A stretch of 12,717 nt of DNA from positions 1-12,717 of the forward strand of contig RFKT01000026.1 in assembly GCA_003694225.1 (NCBI GenBank). The letters are read 5' to 3'. A model generated the notes under the pieces. The model was not told the DNA's origin, made no database searches, and worked only from the letters and a program-made list of their open reading frames with translations. Each line of letters begins with the position of its first letter. Position 1 is the first letter of the stretch. This document shows positions 1 to 7,617 of the stretch, one piece after another. A program made the position numbers and the translations under genes. Source of the DNA: Candidatus Dadabacteria bacterium (GTDB taxonomy: Bacteria; Bdellovibrionota_C; UBA2361; J135).

Positions 1-981
1 AATTCGATCTGATGATTTAACCTCGATTGCCACATAAGAGTTTTTGGATCTTAGTAAAAAATCCACTTCTATTTTGGTGTCTGTTGTTGACCAGTAATAC
101 CAATCATCATAGAACTTATTATATGAGTTATAAGCCCGCAGTAGGTTTGCAACCCATCCTTCAAAAAGAGCGCCCTTTTCTTCTCTGGTTACTTTTCCTG
201 AATACCGCTTTAGCGCTCGTACCAATCCGGGATCTATGATATAAAACTTCGGGTTTTTTCTCTCTTTGACCCTAAGTTTTGTTTCGAAGGCTTTAAGCCT
301 AAAGGCGACAAGGGTATCTTCAAGGATTTCAATATAATTTGATATAGTATTGCGATGAACACCGCTATCTCGGGCAAGGCTTGCTATGCTGAGCACCTGC
401 CCGTGCATAAGGGCAGCTATAGGGAGAAAACGCGCAAAGGATGGGAGATTTCTTACCAATGCCTCTGCTTGAATCTCCTCTTTTAGATACATTTGGGCAT
501 ATGCCTCAAGGGTTGCTTCTCTGTCGTGAGATGCCCAAATAATAGGTATGGTTCCATATCTTAGGGCTGTGTTGATTGAAAAATCTTCACCTAATTCATA
601 AGGCAAAAAAGGGTGCATCTCTTTATTAATGGCTCTGCCAGCGAGAAGATTGGTTTTTTCAGATTTGAGTTTACGTGCGCTTGATCCCGATAAGGCAAAC
701 CTGCACCCGAGATTTTCTATAGCGCGGTGCACCTCATTCAGAAGGTTAGGAAGCCTCTGAATCTCATCTACCACGACCCATCTATCTTGCGTTGCAATTC
801 CAATATCCAGAGCAAACTGCTCCGGATCGGCAAGGTATCTTTGGTATCGCCCCTCTTCCAGCAGATCTATATAAATAGCGTGGGGAAAAGCCTCCTTTAG
901 CCAGGTGCTTTTTCCTGTACCTCTAGCTCCAAATAGAAAAAAGCTCTGTTTTGGTGGCGTTATAATCCTCTTGTATTTCAC
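1..981 (-). CDS. AAA ATPase with DUF4143-type C-terminus (3' end cut by window)
   Basis: The frame is open for 327 codons from a GTG at 981 to base 1, so the C-terminus lies outside the window. Walker A is GARGTGKST (residues 18-26, K24), Walker B is WVVVDEIQR (68-76, D72/E73), and a sensor-like FALSGSSARKLK follows at about 95-106. A small winged-helix-like segment (about 199-230) precedes the C-terminal part, which contains IEVDF (304-308) and AIEVKSS (318-324). This pattern resembles the E-x-D...E-x-K core of PD-(D/E)XK nuclease folds and is typical of the DUF4143 family. The short N-terminus, with KPP-type residues just before Walker A, matches a known subgroup, so the protein start is probably intact. 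No ATG lies upstream of Walker A and the ribosome site is weak, so GTG is the best available start. The cellular role of this common, often multicopy family is not settled; DNA- or protein-linked ATPase activity is inferred. It lies 140 bp after the small membrane-protein gene and may be a separate unit. Confidence 0.88.
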   Translation of the reverse strand, partial: MKYKRIITPPKQSFFLFGARGTGKSTWLKEAFPHAIYIDLLEEGRYQRYLADPEQFALDIGIATQDRWVVVDEIQRLPNLLNEVHRAIENLGCRFALSGSSARKLKSEKTNLLAGRAINKEMHPFLPYELGEDFSINTALRYGTIPIIWASHDREATLEAYAQMYLKEEIQAEALVRNLPSFARFLPIAALMHGQVLSIASLARDSGVHRNTISNYIEILEDTLVAFRLKAFETKLRVKERKNPKFYIIDPGLVRALKRYSGKVTREEKGALFEGWVANLLRAYNSYNKFYDDWYYWSTTDTKIEVDFLLRSKNSYVAIEVKSSDRI

Positions 982-1121
982 TTCGGTACAGAAAGCCTAT
1001 GCATCTCGATGTTAAATTTCCCTCTATTTTAACATTATGGTGTTCAATGAGGAAGGTAAATTCCTACCTTACGGCTAACACCTGCTATCTTCCTGAATTT
1101 ATTGTTGGTTGCCTATTGCCG

Positions 1122-1388
1122 TTAGCTTTGGCGGCACAGAAGGGTGATTAAAATCACACAGCAGATAAGGGATAGATAGAAAAATAGACGGCTGTCCTTT
1201 CTCTTTCTTCCAATCAAAAAGCCAACACTTCCTAACGCCGCAATAAGGGCAAATTGGGCTAGAAAGCCCTGTTTTGAGCTTAATGCGGTTGGAAGCGCTA
1301 TCAGTATCCCGCACAGTGTGCTCAAGGCCATTGTTGCCAATTGGTAAAACTTTTGCGCCCCCTTTTCTATGACTGGGTTGGTCTCCAT
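1122..1388 (-). CDS. Small hydrophobic membrane protein, unknown function
   Basis: The 88-residue product has three likely membrane helices at about residues 17-36, 42-60 and 68-85, with a basic RKRK loop (61-64) between the second and third. I do not recognise the family. It follows the TraB-family gene in the same direction after 43 bp, so it is probably the last gene of the copA-traB unit. No strong Shine-Dalgarno site precedes the ATG; only CTCGAG touches it. A competing 71-residue frame overlaps most of this stretch on the same strand but has no membrane pattern, so it looks like a shadow. The clean alternation of hydrophobic segments and the position behind a membrane protein gene support a real gene. 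No partner or substrate can be inferred. Confidence 0.6.
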   Translation of the reverse strand: METNPVIEKGAQKFYQLATMALSTLCGILIALPTALSSKQGFLAQFALIAALGSVGFLIGRKRKDSRLFFYLSLICCVILITLLCRQS

Positions 1389-1431
1389 CTCGAGCAGAAT
1401 ATCACTAAAAAATCTTACCCTCTTCCAAACA

Positions 1432-2601
1432 TTACAGCACAGATGCTACAAGAGGAACTCCTATAGCCGTCCCTATCATACTACCTAGGTTGGTAAGTGC
1501 AATGACTAAAAGGATTCTCGTAACCCCATTTTTCCACAGTCCCCTTAATGTGGTTATATCATCCCCGAGATTTTCAAAATCTGCTACAGTTGGTTTTCTA
1601 ATAAGCGCTTCTACTAGCCCTGCAACCCACCCTGCGGCGATAAAAGGGTTAAGTGATGTGAGAGGGGCTGAGGCGATCGCAGCTGCAATAGTTAAAGGGT
1701 GTGCCAGAGCGGCTATGGCGCCTAGGCCTGCAAAGGCTCCGTTTGGTATCACCCATTTCAATATCATGTCAACGCCTGTTTGCGCTCCTGATGATGCGAA
1801 ACCGTATATGATAAGCCCTATGACAATCAGGGGTATACTCCATCCTATTATCTTTGGCAGCAAGGAGGGAGGTGGGATTGTCTCGAGTGTAGCCATATCT
1901 ATAGGCATGTTTATATATTTCTTAATTCCTGCTACATGTCCGGCTCCAACTACAGCTACTATTGTCCTTCCTGGAGCAGATCGTATCTTTTCTGCAAGGT
2001 ACATATCCCTTTCATCAATAATAGCCTTGCTAATTTCAGGCATATTTTTGGAGACATCTGACATCATAGCCGCCAAAGCATCAGCCGATTTCAGCCCCTC
2101 GATTTCCTCTTCTGATATCTCCGGGTGCGTAAACAGGCTTCCTATCATATATGCAAAGACCTTTACCATTGACCAGAACCCCAACTTTGACCACGCTCTC
2201 TTCATAGTGATCTTTATCTTCCTGTCAGCCAGCACAAGATCTGCTTTGGAGTCTTCGGCCTCCCTTATGGCCGTTAGCATCTCTTCTCCCGGTTTTATCT
2301 CTAGGTGTTTACTTATTCTCTTTTGAAAGCTTGATAAAATAAGCTGTGCCATAAGCAGGTAGGCTTTTCCTTCCTTTATTACTGTAAAGATATCAGCCTT
2401 CTTCCACACTTCCGGGTTAGTCAGTGATTCATATCGCCCCTTGCAAAGCTCTACAGCAACAGTATCTGGCTTAATCTCCCTTATAGTATTCCTTACAAGC
2501 TCCACGCTGGCGCGGCTTACATGGGCTGTTCCTATAAGGTAAATCTCTTTTCCGTTGGTTTCAATCTTTGTGATGTCTCGATGTTGCAAATTTTCCGTCA
2601 C
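1432..2601 (-). CDS. traB: TraB/PrgY-family (TIKI-like fold) membrane protein
   Basis: The 389-residue protein carries the TraB family signature: GTAHVS (residues 24-29), VELC (50-53), LADR (124-127), DERD (196-199) and GAGHV (219-223). These are the conserved GTxH, Arg, acidic and GxxH elements of the TraB/TIKI/erythromycin-esterase-like superfamily. The C-terminal third is membrane-embedded, with likely helices near 250-270, 283-300, 305-332 and 362-387. The founding Enterococcus members (TraB, PrgY) block self-response to peptide pheromone; TIKI relatives are metal-dependent proteases. The role in ordinary Gram-negative bacteria is unknown, so the symbol marks family only. The start is GTG at 2601, with GAGAG about 4-5 nt upstream. 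The gap to the copA stop is 9 bp, which suggests coupled translation with the copper pump. Confidence 0.9.
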   Translation of the reverse strand: MTENLQHRDITKIETNGKEIYLIGTAHVSRASVELVRNTIREIKPDTVAVELCKGRYESLTNPEVWKKADIFTVIKEGKAYLLMAQLILSSFQKRISKHLEIKPGEEMLTAIREAEDSKADLVLADRKIKITMKRAWSKLGFWSMVKVFAYMIGSLFTHPEISEEEIEGLKSADALAAMMSDVSKNMPEISKAIIDERDMYLAEKIRSAPGRTIVAVVGAGHVAGIKKYINMPIDMATLETIPPPSLLPKIIGWSIPLIVIGLIIYGFASSGAQTGVDMILKWVIPNGAFAGLGAIAALAHPLTIAAAIASAPLTSLNPFIAAGWVAGLVEALIRKPTVADFENLGDDITTLRGLWKNGVTRILLVIALTNLGSMIGTAIGVPLVASVL

Positions 2602-2610
2602 TCGTCTCTC

Positions 2611-4713
2611 TCAGATCTTTCTTATCTTTAGTCGAAGCGAGTTGCCTACCACCATAATATCTGAAAATGCCATGCTGAATGCGGCAATCATCGGATTTAA
2701 CAGCCCAAAGGCTGCAATAGGAATTGCCGCAACATTGTAGAAGAATGCCCAGAAAAGGTTCTGCTTAATCGTTCTAAGACATAGCATGGAGATGTTTAAG
2801 GCATCCATCAGGTGATTTATGCGGGATTTAAGAAGTATTACCTGAGAAGACTGTATGGCCACCTCTGTAGCCTCGCTTAACGATATTCCTATCTCGGCTT
2901 GGGCTAGGGCAGGGGCATCATTAATGCCGTCGCCTACAAATGCCGTTCTTGCGGTGTTTTGGTAGTTCTTAATGATCTGGAGCTTTTCTTCAGGGGATTT
3001 CTCCGCATGCACTTCATCTATTCCTGCTTCATTAGCTATGGCTATGCACTTATCTTTTCTGTCGCCGCTCAGCAGGACAGTTTTTATCCCTTTTTGTTTG
3101 AGTTTAGCTACGGTTTCTTTAACATTTTCCTTTAGCTGATCTCCTATCCATATAACACCGATCACATTCCCATTTTTTAGGACAGCAATATCACCATCCT
3201 CAGGGCGCGCTTGAGTAGGGAGGGATGGAGCGGATACAACCTGATATTCATCCCCGTTGGCATCTGTTCCCTTAATGCCAACGCCTTTCATCTCTGTAAC
3301 TTTCTCAATGGGCATATGCGTTGCTGTTTCAAACGCTGCAGATAGTGATTTGGCGATGGGATGTGAGGAAAATTTTTCTAAAGAGACTATAGCGGATTTT
3401 AATTCATCTTCGCTTATTTCGCCACGAGTTTCAATCTTTTTTATCTCAAAGTTTCCAGTTGTAATAGTTCCTGTCTTGTCAAATACAATTATGGACACTC
3501 CCGCAAGTTTTTCAAGGGTGTCTCCTCCTCTGATAAGTACTCCTTTCCGAGCGGCTTTTCCTATGGCAACTACCACAGCAGTCGGGGTTGCAAGTCCCAT
3601 CGCGCACGGACAGGATATAACCAGTACGGCAATTGAGCTCATCAAGGCTGACTGCATGGTGCCTCCCGCAAAGATCCATACAAAAAATGTCACTACAGCT
3701 ATAAGCAAAACAATAGGGACAAAGACAGCGCTAACCTTATCTCCTATCCTTTGTATGGAAGGCTTTGTGCTTGTAGCGCTTTCAACCATCCGGATTATAG
3801 CAGCCAGCACAGTATCATTGCCGACTGCCGTTGCTTTAATTTTAAGTGTTCCTTCCCTTAAGAGTGTAGATCCAATAACCTTGTCGCCTCTTATTTTAGG
3901 TACAGGGACGCTTTCGCCTGTTACGATAGATTCATCAACTTTTCCCTCACCCCAGATAATTTCGCCATCTGTAGGCACTCTTTCTCCAGTATTTACAAGA
4001 AGAATATCGCCTTTTTGGATCTCGTTCGCATCGATTTCCTGAGCATCTCCAGAGTCGAGAATCTTTATTGCTTTGGGGACTCTAAGAGAGCTTAACTCTT
4101 CTATTGCTGAGGTGGTTTGCTTTAAAGACTTGTGCTCAAGTAGGTTGCCCATTAATACGAGGGTAATGATTGAAGCTGAGGTCTCATAGAAGAGATAGTT
4201 AGGACCCAAGTGAAGAAGGGTACCTGCAAGGCTGTAAAAGAAGGCAGCTGTAGAGCCCGTAAATATAAGTACATCCATGTTTGGAAGTTTGTTTATAAGA
4301 GAGTGGTATGCGCTTTTGCCGAAGTGTACCGCACCTATTGCGTAGACAGGAAGGCACAGAGCAAGTTGAAAATATTTATTGTGAAGAATCGAGTAATCCA
4401 AAAACATATGAGCAACAAGCGGAAGGGTTAAAAGCATAGAAACGGTGAATTTAATCTCGAGCGAAAAATCTTTAGTGTCTTTCTGATTGGATTTCTCTTT
4501 AAAAGATGCTTTATATCCCAGCTGTTCTATGGCCTCAATTATCTGTTCAGGCTTTATCCCCAAAGGGTTGGAGAATACGGCACGTTTTCTTCCTAAGTCT
4601 ACAAAAACCTCTTTTAGGCCAAAATCTTCCAGCTTTTCCTGCACCTTCCTTGCGCAATTTCCGCAGGTCATCCCTTTAACGGAGATTTCCCCTCTCTCTC
4701 TTAAGTTTTCCAT
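2611..4713 (-). CDS. copA: Copper-type P1B ATPase (CopA-like)
   Basis: The 700-residue inner-membrane pump should export Cu(I) using ATP. One N-terminal heavy-metal domain has GMTCGNC (residues 14-20). The P-type core is complete: TGES (265-268) in the actuator domain, CPC (368-370) in the metal-transport helix, DKTGT with the phosphorylated Asp at 412, the SSHP nucleotide-binding motif (H451) and GDGIND (594-599). The penultimate helix has the copper signature YNVAAIP (659-665). The last helix reads MAFSD (681-685), where Cu(I) pumps usually have MxxSS, so one expected Ser is Asp. Length fits a one-HMA CopA. The ATG at 4713 lacks a clear Shine-Dalgarno site. No copZ chaperone or copper-responsive regulator lies nearby. 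The TraB-family gene follows after 9 bp. Cu(I) specificity is inferred from CPC and YNx4P. Confidence 0.95.
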   Translation of the reverse strand: MENLRERGEISVKGMTCGNCARKVQEKLEDFGLKEVFVDLGRKRAVFSNPLGIKPEQIIEAIEQLGYKASFKEKSNQKDTKDFSLEIKFTVSMLLTLPLVAHMFLDYSILHNKYFQLALCLPVYAIGAVHFGKSAYHSLINKLPNMDVLIFTGSTAAFFYSLAGTLLHLGPNYLFYETSASIITLVLMGNLLEHKSLKQTTSAIEELSSLRVPKAIKILDSGDAQEIDANEIQKGDILLVNTGERVPTDGEIIWGEGKVDESIVTGESVPVPKIRGDKVIGSTLLREGTLKIKATAVGNDTVLAAIIRMVESATSTKPSIQRIGDKVSAVFVPIVLLIAVVTFFVWIFAGGTMQSALMSSIAVLVISCPCAMGLATPTAVVVAIGKAARKGVLIRGGDTLEKLAGVSIIVFDKTGTITTGNFEIKKIETRGEISEDELKSAIVSLEKFSSHPIAKSLSAAFETATHMPIEKVTEMKGVGIKGTDANGDEYQVVSAPSLPTQARPEDGDIAVLKNGNVIGVIWIGDQLKENVKETVAKLKQKGIKTVLLSGDRKDKCIAIANEAGIDEVHAEKSPEEKLQIIKNYQNTARTAFVGDGINDAPALAQAEIGISLSEATEVAIQSSQVILLKSRINHLMDALNISMLCLRTIKQNLFWAFFYNVAAIPIAAFGLLNPMIAAFSMAFSDIMVVGNSLRLKIRKI

Positions 4714-4840
4714 AGCTATTTTTATAAGTTAATCACAGGTCTCACTGACTCCATAATATAACGGAGCTACTCTTAATGCCATTGCGTATTAAAGAATGAT
4801 ATCCGCAAAAGGGCAACAGGAGGGGGAGAATTGAGGAGCA

Positions 4841-4915
4841 ATGGATTTTTGTTCTAGACTCTGCGCCGCAGAATTTTTGGAGGCTTTAGTTGATAGTGGT
4901 ATTTTAGGTCAATAA
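4841..4915 (+). CDS. Possible 24-residue leader peptide or small protein
   Basis: An ATG at 4841 opens 24 codons ending in TAA at 4913-4915, with Cys at positions 4 and 8 of the peptide. AGGAG lies at 4834-4838, only 2 nt from the ATG, and a longer purine run (GGAGGGGGAG) ends about 12 nt upstream. Neither spacing is ideal. It sits upstream of the rightward operon and overlaps the hairpin at 4860-4872, so it could be a regulatory leader. It could equally be chance, since an ORF this short is not statistically notable. Confidence 0.2.
   Translation: MDFCSRLCAAEFLEALVDSGILGQ
4860..4878 (+). terminator. Hairpin plus T-run in the operon leader (weak, attenuator-like)
   Basis: TCTGC-GCC-GCAGA forms a perfect 5-bp stem with a 3-nt loop (4860-4872), followed by ATTTTT. 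The shape is that of a small intrinsic terminator read rightwards. No rightward gene ends just before it, so if it is active it would act as an attenuator ahead of the isp operon. The stem is short and the call is tentative. Confidence 0.25.
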
Positions 4916-4918
4916 TTG
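4890..4918 (+). promoter_or_regulatory. Weak sigma70-like promoter candidate
   Basis: TTGATA (4890-4895) and TAATTG (4913-4918) are separated by 17 bases and lie 66 bp before the operon's preferred start. The -10 match is poor. In A+T-rich intergenic DNA such a pair is common by chance. If it were the operon promoter, the leader ORF and hairpin upstream would not be part of the transcript. Confidence 0.2.
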
Positions 4919-4983
4919 CTAGGATTTATGGGGAAGGGAGTCAATGATATTTTTGTTGTCCTTGAATTATCGTGGAGAGAGAT

Positions 4984-6438
4984 GTGGAAAGAGAGATACC
5001 CACTATAGATATGAAGGCACTTACGGTAAATCTTGATTCAACCATATACGGCACCTTTGCGGAGATCGGAGCAGGTCAAGAAGTGGTGAGGCACTTCTTT
5101 AAGGTGGGCGCTGCTGCAGGCACTGTGGCAAGTTCGATATCTGCTTATGACATGAAGTTTAGTGATTCTATCTATAAGAAAGCAAAGAGATATGTGTCGC
5201 GTGAGAGGCTTGGGCAGATGCTTGATAGGGAATATTCCTTGCTTATAGAGAGGCTTAACACCGTTAGGGGTGATACTACCCGGTTTTTTGCCTTTGCTGA
5301 CACAGTTGCTACCCGTAGTTACAAAGGAAACAATGAGTGCCATGGGTGGCTCGGTATAAGATTCCAGATCAAACCCCAGAGTGAGCCTGATGATATTATA
5401 ATCCATGTTCGGATGCTTCAAGATACAGCTCAGGCACAACAGGATTCCCTCGGAGTTATAGGGGTTAACTTGGTGTACGGGGCTTATTTCTACACCGATA
5501 ATCTCGATGAGTTTATACGTTCGTTGAATGACAATTTGGCGGCTAATGCCGTAGAGGTTGATATGATCGAGTTTATAGGCCCTTCCTTCCGCGAAGTTGA
5601 CAACAGGCTTATGAGCCTTAAGCTTGTTCAGTTTGGCCTTACAAATGCGATTATGTTCGGGCCGGATCGGCGGGTTAAGCAGCCTTCGGAGGAATTTTAC
5701 AAAAGACCTGTCTTGCTTCAAAGGGGATCTTTTAGGCCTTTGACTAATGTTAATATAGACATGATAAAACTTGCTGAGCCAAAATTCCGCGAAAAATTGG
5801 ATCCCCAAAAAAAGGATCCAATAACTGTGCTTGAAATCACTATCAATAATCTTTTAGCAACGGAGGAGTCAACGGATAGAGATTTTTTAGATCTGGCAGA
5901 CACACTGTGTGCCGAGGGATTTAACGTTCTTATCTCGGATTACCCTGAGTATTACAGGCTGGCTACTTATCTGCGCCGGTATACTAAAGAGCCCATAGGA
6001 ATAACCATTGGGGCAAATGCCTTGATTCACATCTTTAATGAAAACTACTATCAATCTCTTCCCGGTGGAATTATGGAAGCCTTCGGAAAGCTCTTTGAGA
6101 GAAATGTTACTTTTTATATATATCCTATTGCTAGGGAGACTTTTGAGATATCCCTCCTTACGGCAAATGCTATGGATATGAACCTTGAGATGCCGGAAGG
6201 AGAGTTTGTGACTTCCAAGAACATAGATGTGGGCAAAAATGCGCGCCACTTGCTGGCACACCTTCAGGATAGAGGGTATCTTGTCGATCTTGAGGGTTAT
6301 AATCCTGAATATTGTAGCATCCTCTCCACTGACATTGTAGCGCTTATGAGAAAAGGAAATCCTGCTTGGAAGAGGTATATACCGCCTAATGCGGCAGATA
6401 TTATTGAAAAGAGGTGCCTCTTTTGTCTTAAGAAATAG
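4984..6438 (+). CDS. Conserved protein of unknown function heading the isp operon
   Basis: From this GTG the product has 484 residues. I recognise it as a widespread, highly conserved but uncharacterised soluble family, recalled from cyanobacteria and other phyla, whose database names conflict and appear unfounded. Conserved-looking blocks are GTFAEIGAGQEV (residues 23-34), ISAYDM (52-57), NECHGWLGIRFQ (117-128) and QRGSFRP (246-252). I see no signal peptide, membrane helix, Walker motif or Rossmann signature. The last residues are RCLFCLKK, a CxxC (C478/C481) almost at the terminus. Start choice: GTG 4984 has GGAG six bases upstream; GTG 4972 is the longest option without a ribosome site; ATG 5011 fits family N-termini best. 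ispD starts 5 bp after its stop, so co-transcription with MEP genes is likely, but a role in isoprenoid synthesis is only inference. Confidence 0.88.
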   Translation: MEREIPTIDMKALTVNLDSTIYGTFAEIGAGQEVVRHFFKVGAAAGTVASSISAYDMKFSDSIYKKAKRYVSRERLGQMLDREYSLLIERLNTVRGDTTRFFAFADTVATRSYKGNNECHGWLGIRFQIKPQSEPDDIIIHVRMLQDTAQAQQDSLGVIGVNLVYGAYFYTDNLDEFIRSLNDNLAANAVEVDMIEFIGPSFREVDNRLMSLKLVQFGLTNAIMFGPDRRVKQPSEEFYKRPVLLQRGSFRPLTNVNIDMIKLAEPKFREKLDPQKKDPITVLEITINNLLATEESTDRDFLDLADTLCAEGFNVLISDYPEYYRLATYLRRYTKEPIGITIGANALIHIFNENYYQSLPGGIMEAFGKLFERNVTFYIYPIARETFEISLLTANAMDMNLEMPEGEFVTSKNIDVGKNARHLLAHLQDRGYLVDLEGYNPEYCSILSTDIVALMRKGNPAWKRYIPPNAADIIEKRCLFCLKK

Positions 6439-6443
6439 CCAAG

Positions 6444-7148
6444 ATGAACTTTGCAATCATTACTGCAGGAGGTATAGGCAAACGGGCAGGATTGGGGTTT
6501 AACAAGGTATTTGCTCTTGTGCGTGGAAAGCCTCTGATTTGGTATAGCCTTAAGGCATTTTGCTCTGCTTCATGTATAGATGAGGTTGTGGTGATCGCAG
6601 GCTCTTGCAGAGAAGACCTCTCTTTAATGGAGAGTATAGTGGATTTTTTCGGGTTTTATAAGGTAAAGACGGTTGTAAAGGGGGGAGCTACCCGTATGGC
6701 CTCGATTCAAAATGGTCTGAATGCCATTAAAGGAGATGACAACGATTGGGTCTTTATTCACGATGGAAGCCGTCCATTCATAACAGGAGATACTTTACAT
6801 GCCTTGTATAGTGAGGCGCTCTCTATGGGTGCAGCTGTATGCGGATGTGAGAGCGTGGATACGATTGTTAATGTAGATAATAATAATTTTATCTCCGGTT
6901 CCATGGAAAGGGGCACCATAGCTTTGATACAGACACCTGTATGTGCCCGTTATGCCGATATCATCAAAGCGCGGTCTAAGGCTATAGAAGATGGTTATAT
7001 CAATAAGGACGGCTACGAGGATTCTACATTGCTTTATCTGTCGGGAGTTTCTGTTAAAGTTTTGCCGATAGCTTCTTATAATATCAAGATAACAACCCAA
7101 ATAGATCTTAAGGCGGCAGATATAATAGCGGGGGATTTCAATGTTTAG
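6444..7148 (+). CDS. ispD: 2-C-methyl-D-erythritol 4-phosphate cytidylyltransferase (IspD)
   Basis: IspD joins MEP to CTP to give CDP-methylerythritol and pyrophosphate, the third step of the cytoplasmic MEP isoprenoid pathway. The 234 residues match the usual length. The nucleotide-binding N-terminus has TAGGIGKR (residues 7-14) and FNKVF (19-23). R14 and K21 have the same 7-residue spacing as E. coli R20 and K27. KGGATRMAS (79-87), HDGSRPF (106-112), QTP (163-165) and the C-terminal NIKITT (213-218, K215) complete the pattern. The usual QTPQ reads QTPV and the usual PKQF-type box reads NKVF, so this is a divergent but intact member. It follows the upstream gene by 5 bp and its last 8 bases overlap ispF, pointing to translational coupling. 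Confidence 0.95.
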   Translation: MNFAIITAGGIGKRAGLGFNKVFALVRGKPLIWYSLKAFCSASCIDEVVVIAGSCREDLSLMESIVDFFGFYKVKTVVKGGATRMASIQNGLNAIKGDDNDWVFIHDGSRPFITGDTLHALYSEALSMGAAVCGCESVDTIVNVDNNNFISGSMERGTIALIQTPVCARYADIIKARSKAIEDGYINKDGYEDSTLLYLSGVSVKVLPIASYNIKITTQIDLKAADIIAGDFNV

Positions 7149-7617
7149 AATCGGAATAGGCAAAGACTCCCATCTATTTGACAAGGCAAAAGAAGGAGAG
7201 TTTCTATTAGGGGGCGTTTCATTTGAAGGCCACCCCTTTAATGCCCATTCTGATGGCGATGTAGTGTATCATTCTGTTTTTAATGCGATTTCATCGGCTC
7301 TTGGCAAAAGGTCTATAGGATATTATTTCCCCAATACTAGCGAACGTGAGAGGGGTAGAGACAGCTCTAATTATATAAAGGAAGCCCTATTATGGATGCA
7401 CGAAAGCGGATTAAGAGTTGTCTCACTGAGCATAGCTATTGAGTGTCAATTTCCTAAGATTGAACCTACAGTGGACAATATGAAGGAAAATTTGTCCTTT
7501 CTCTTAGAGCTTCCTAAAGAGTGCATAGGAATAACAGCCACTTCCGGTGAAGGCGCCACCCCTTGGGGGCGCGGGGAGGGGGTTGAAGTGATTTCAGTTG
7601 TGTTGCTTTCTAAATGA
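7141..7617 (+). CDS. ispF: 2-C-methyl-D-erythritol 2,4-cyclodiphosphate synthase (IspF)
   Basis: IspF cyclises phosphorylated CDP-methylerythritol to MEcPP with loss of CMP, acting as a metal-dependent homotrimer. The 158 residues are the normal length. Metal ligands are present: D9 and H11 in GIGKDSH, and H44 after HSDGD (36-40), with the same spacing as E. coli D8, H10, H34 and H42. The C-terminal block ATSGEG...GRGEG (134-148) keeps the Glu (E137) that aligns with E. coli E135. The usual GDIG...FPDT segment reads RSIG...FPNT (57-66), so two commonly conserved acidic positions become S58 and N65. The start codon overlaps the end of ispD by 8 bp, and the stop overlaps ispE in ATGA. Confidence 0.94.
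   Translation: MFRIGIGKDSHLFDKAKEGEFLLGGVSFEGHPFNAHSDGDVVYHSVFNAISSALGKRSIGYYFPNTSERERGRDSSNYIKEALLWMHESGLRVVSLSIAIECQFPKIEPTVDNMKENLSFLLELPKECIGITATSGEGATPWGRGEGVEVISVVLLSK

Larger units (their letters stand above)
4714..4983. promoter_or_regulatory. Divergent intergenic region between copA and the isp operon
   Basis: These 270 bases must hold the start signals for both the leftward copA unit and the rightward operon. I see no tRNA, no strong palindromic operator of copper-regulator type and no sharp consensus promoter. Contents listed separately are a short ORF, a hairpin with a T-run and a weak promoter-like pair. Confidence 0.5.

Noticed and set aside
1053..1070. AAGGTA-AATTCC-TACCTT inverted repeat after the small membrane-protein gene, considered as a terminator
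   Set aside because: The 6-bp A/T-rich stem is followed by CCTC on the leftward strand, not a T-run. It is probably chance.
1099..1314. 71-codon frame overlapping the small membrane-protein gene, with a CPYC motif
   Set aside because: Two cysteines are not enough for a zinc-site claim, and the alternative frame has a coherent three-helix pattern.
1490..2326. Long rightward open frame of 278 codons antisense to the TraB-family gene
   Set aside because: Its product has no recognisable motif, while the opposite strand carries a complete TraB signature. It is a codon-composition shadow.
3257..4042. Rightward open frame of 261 codons antisense to copA
   Set aside because: It lies inside the catalytic core of a clear P-type ATPase on the other strand. 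The Ser/Thr-rich product has no domain logic.
5038..5808. Leftward open frame of 256 codons antisense to the operon's first gene
   Set aside because: The rightward frame matches a conserved family throughout; this one is a shadow without motifs.
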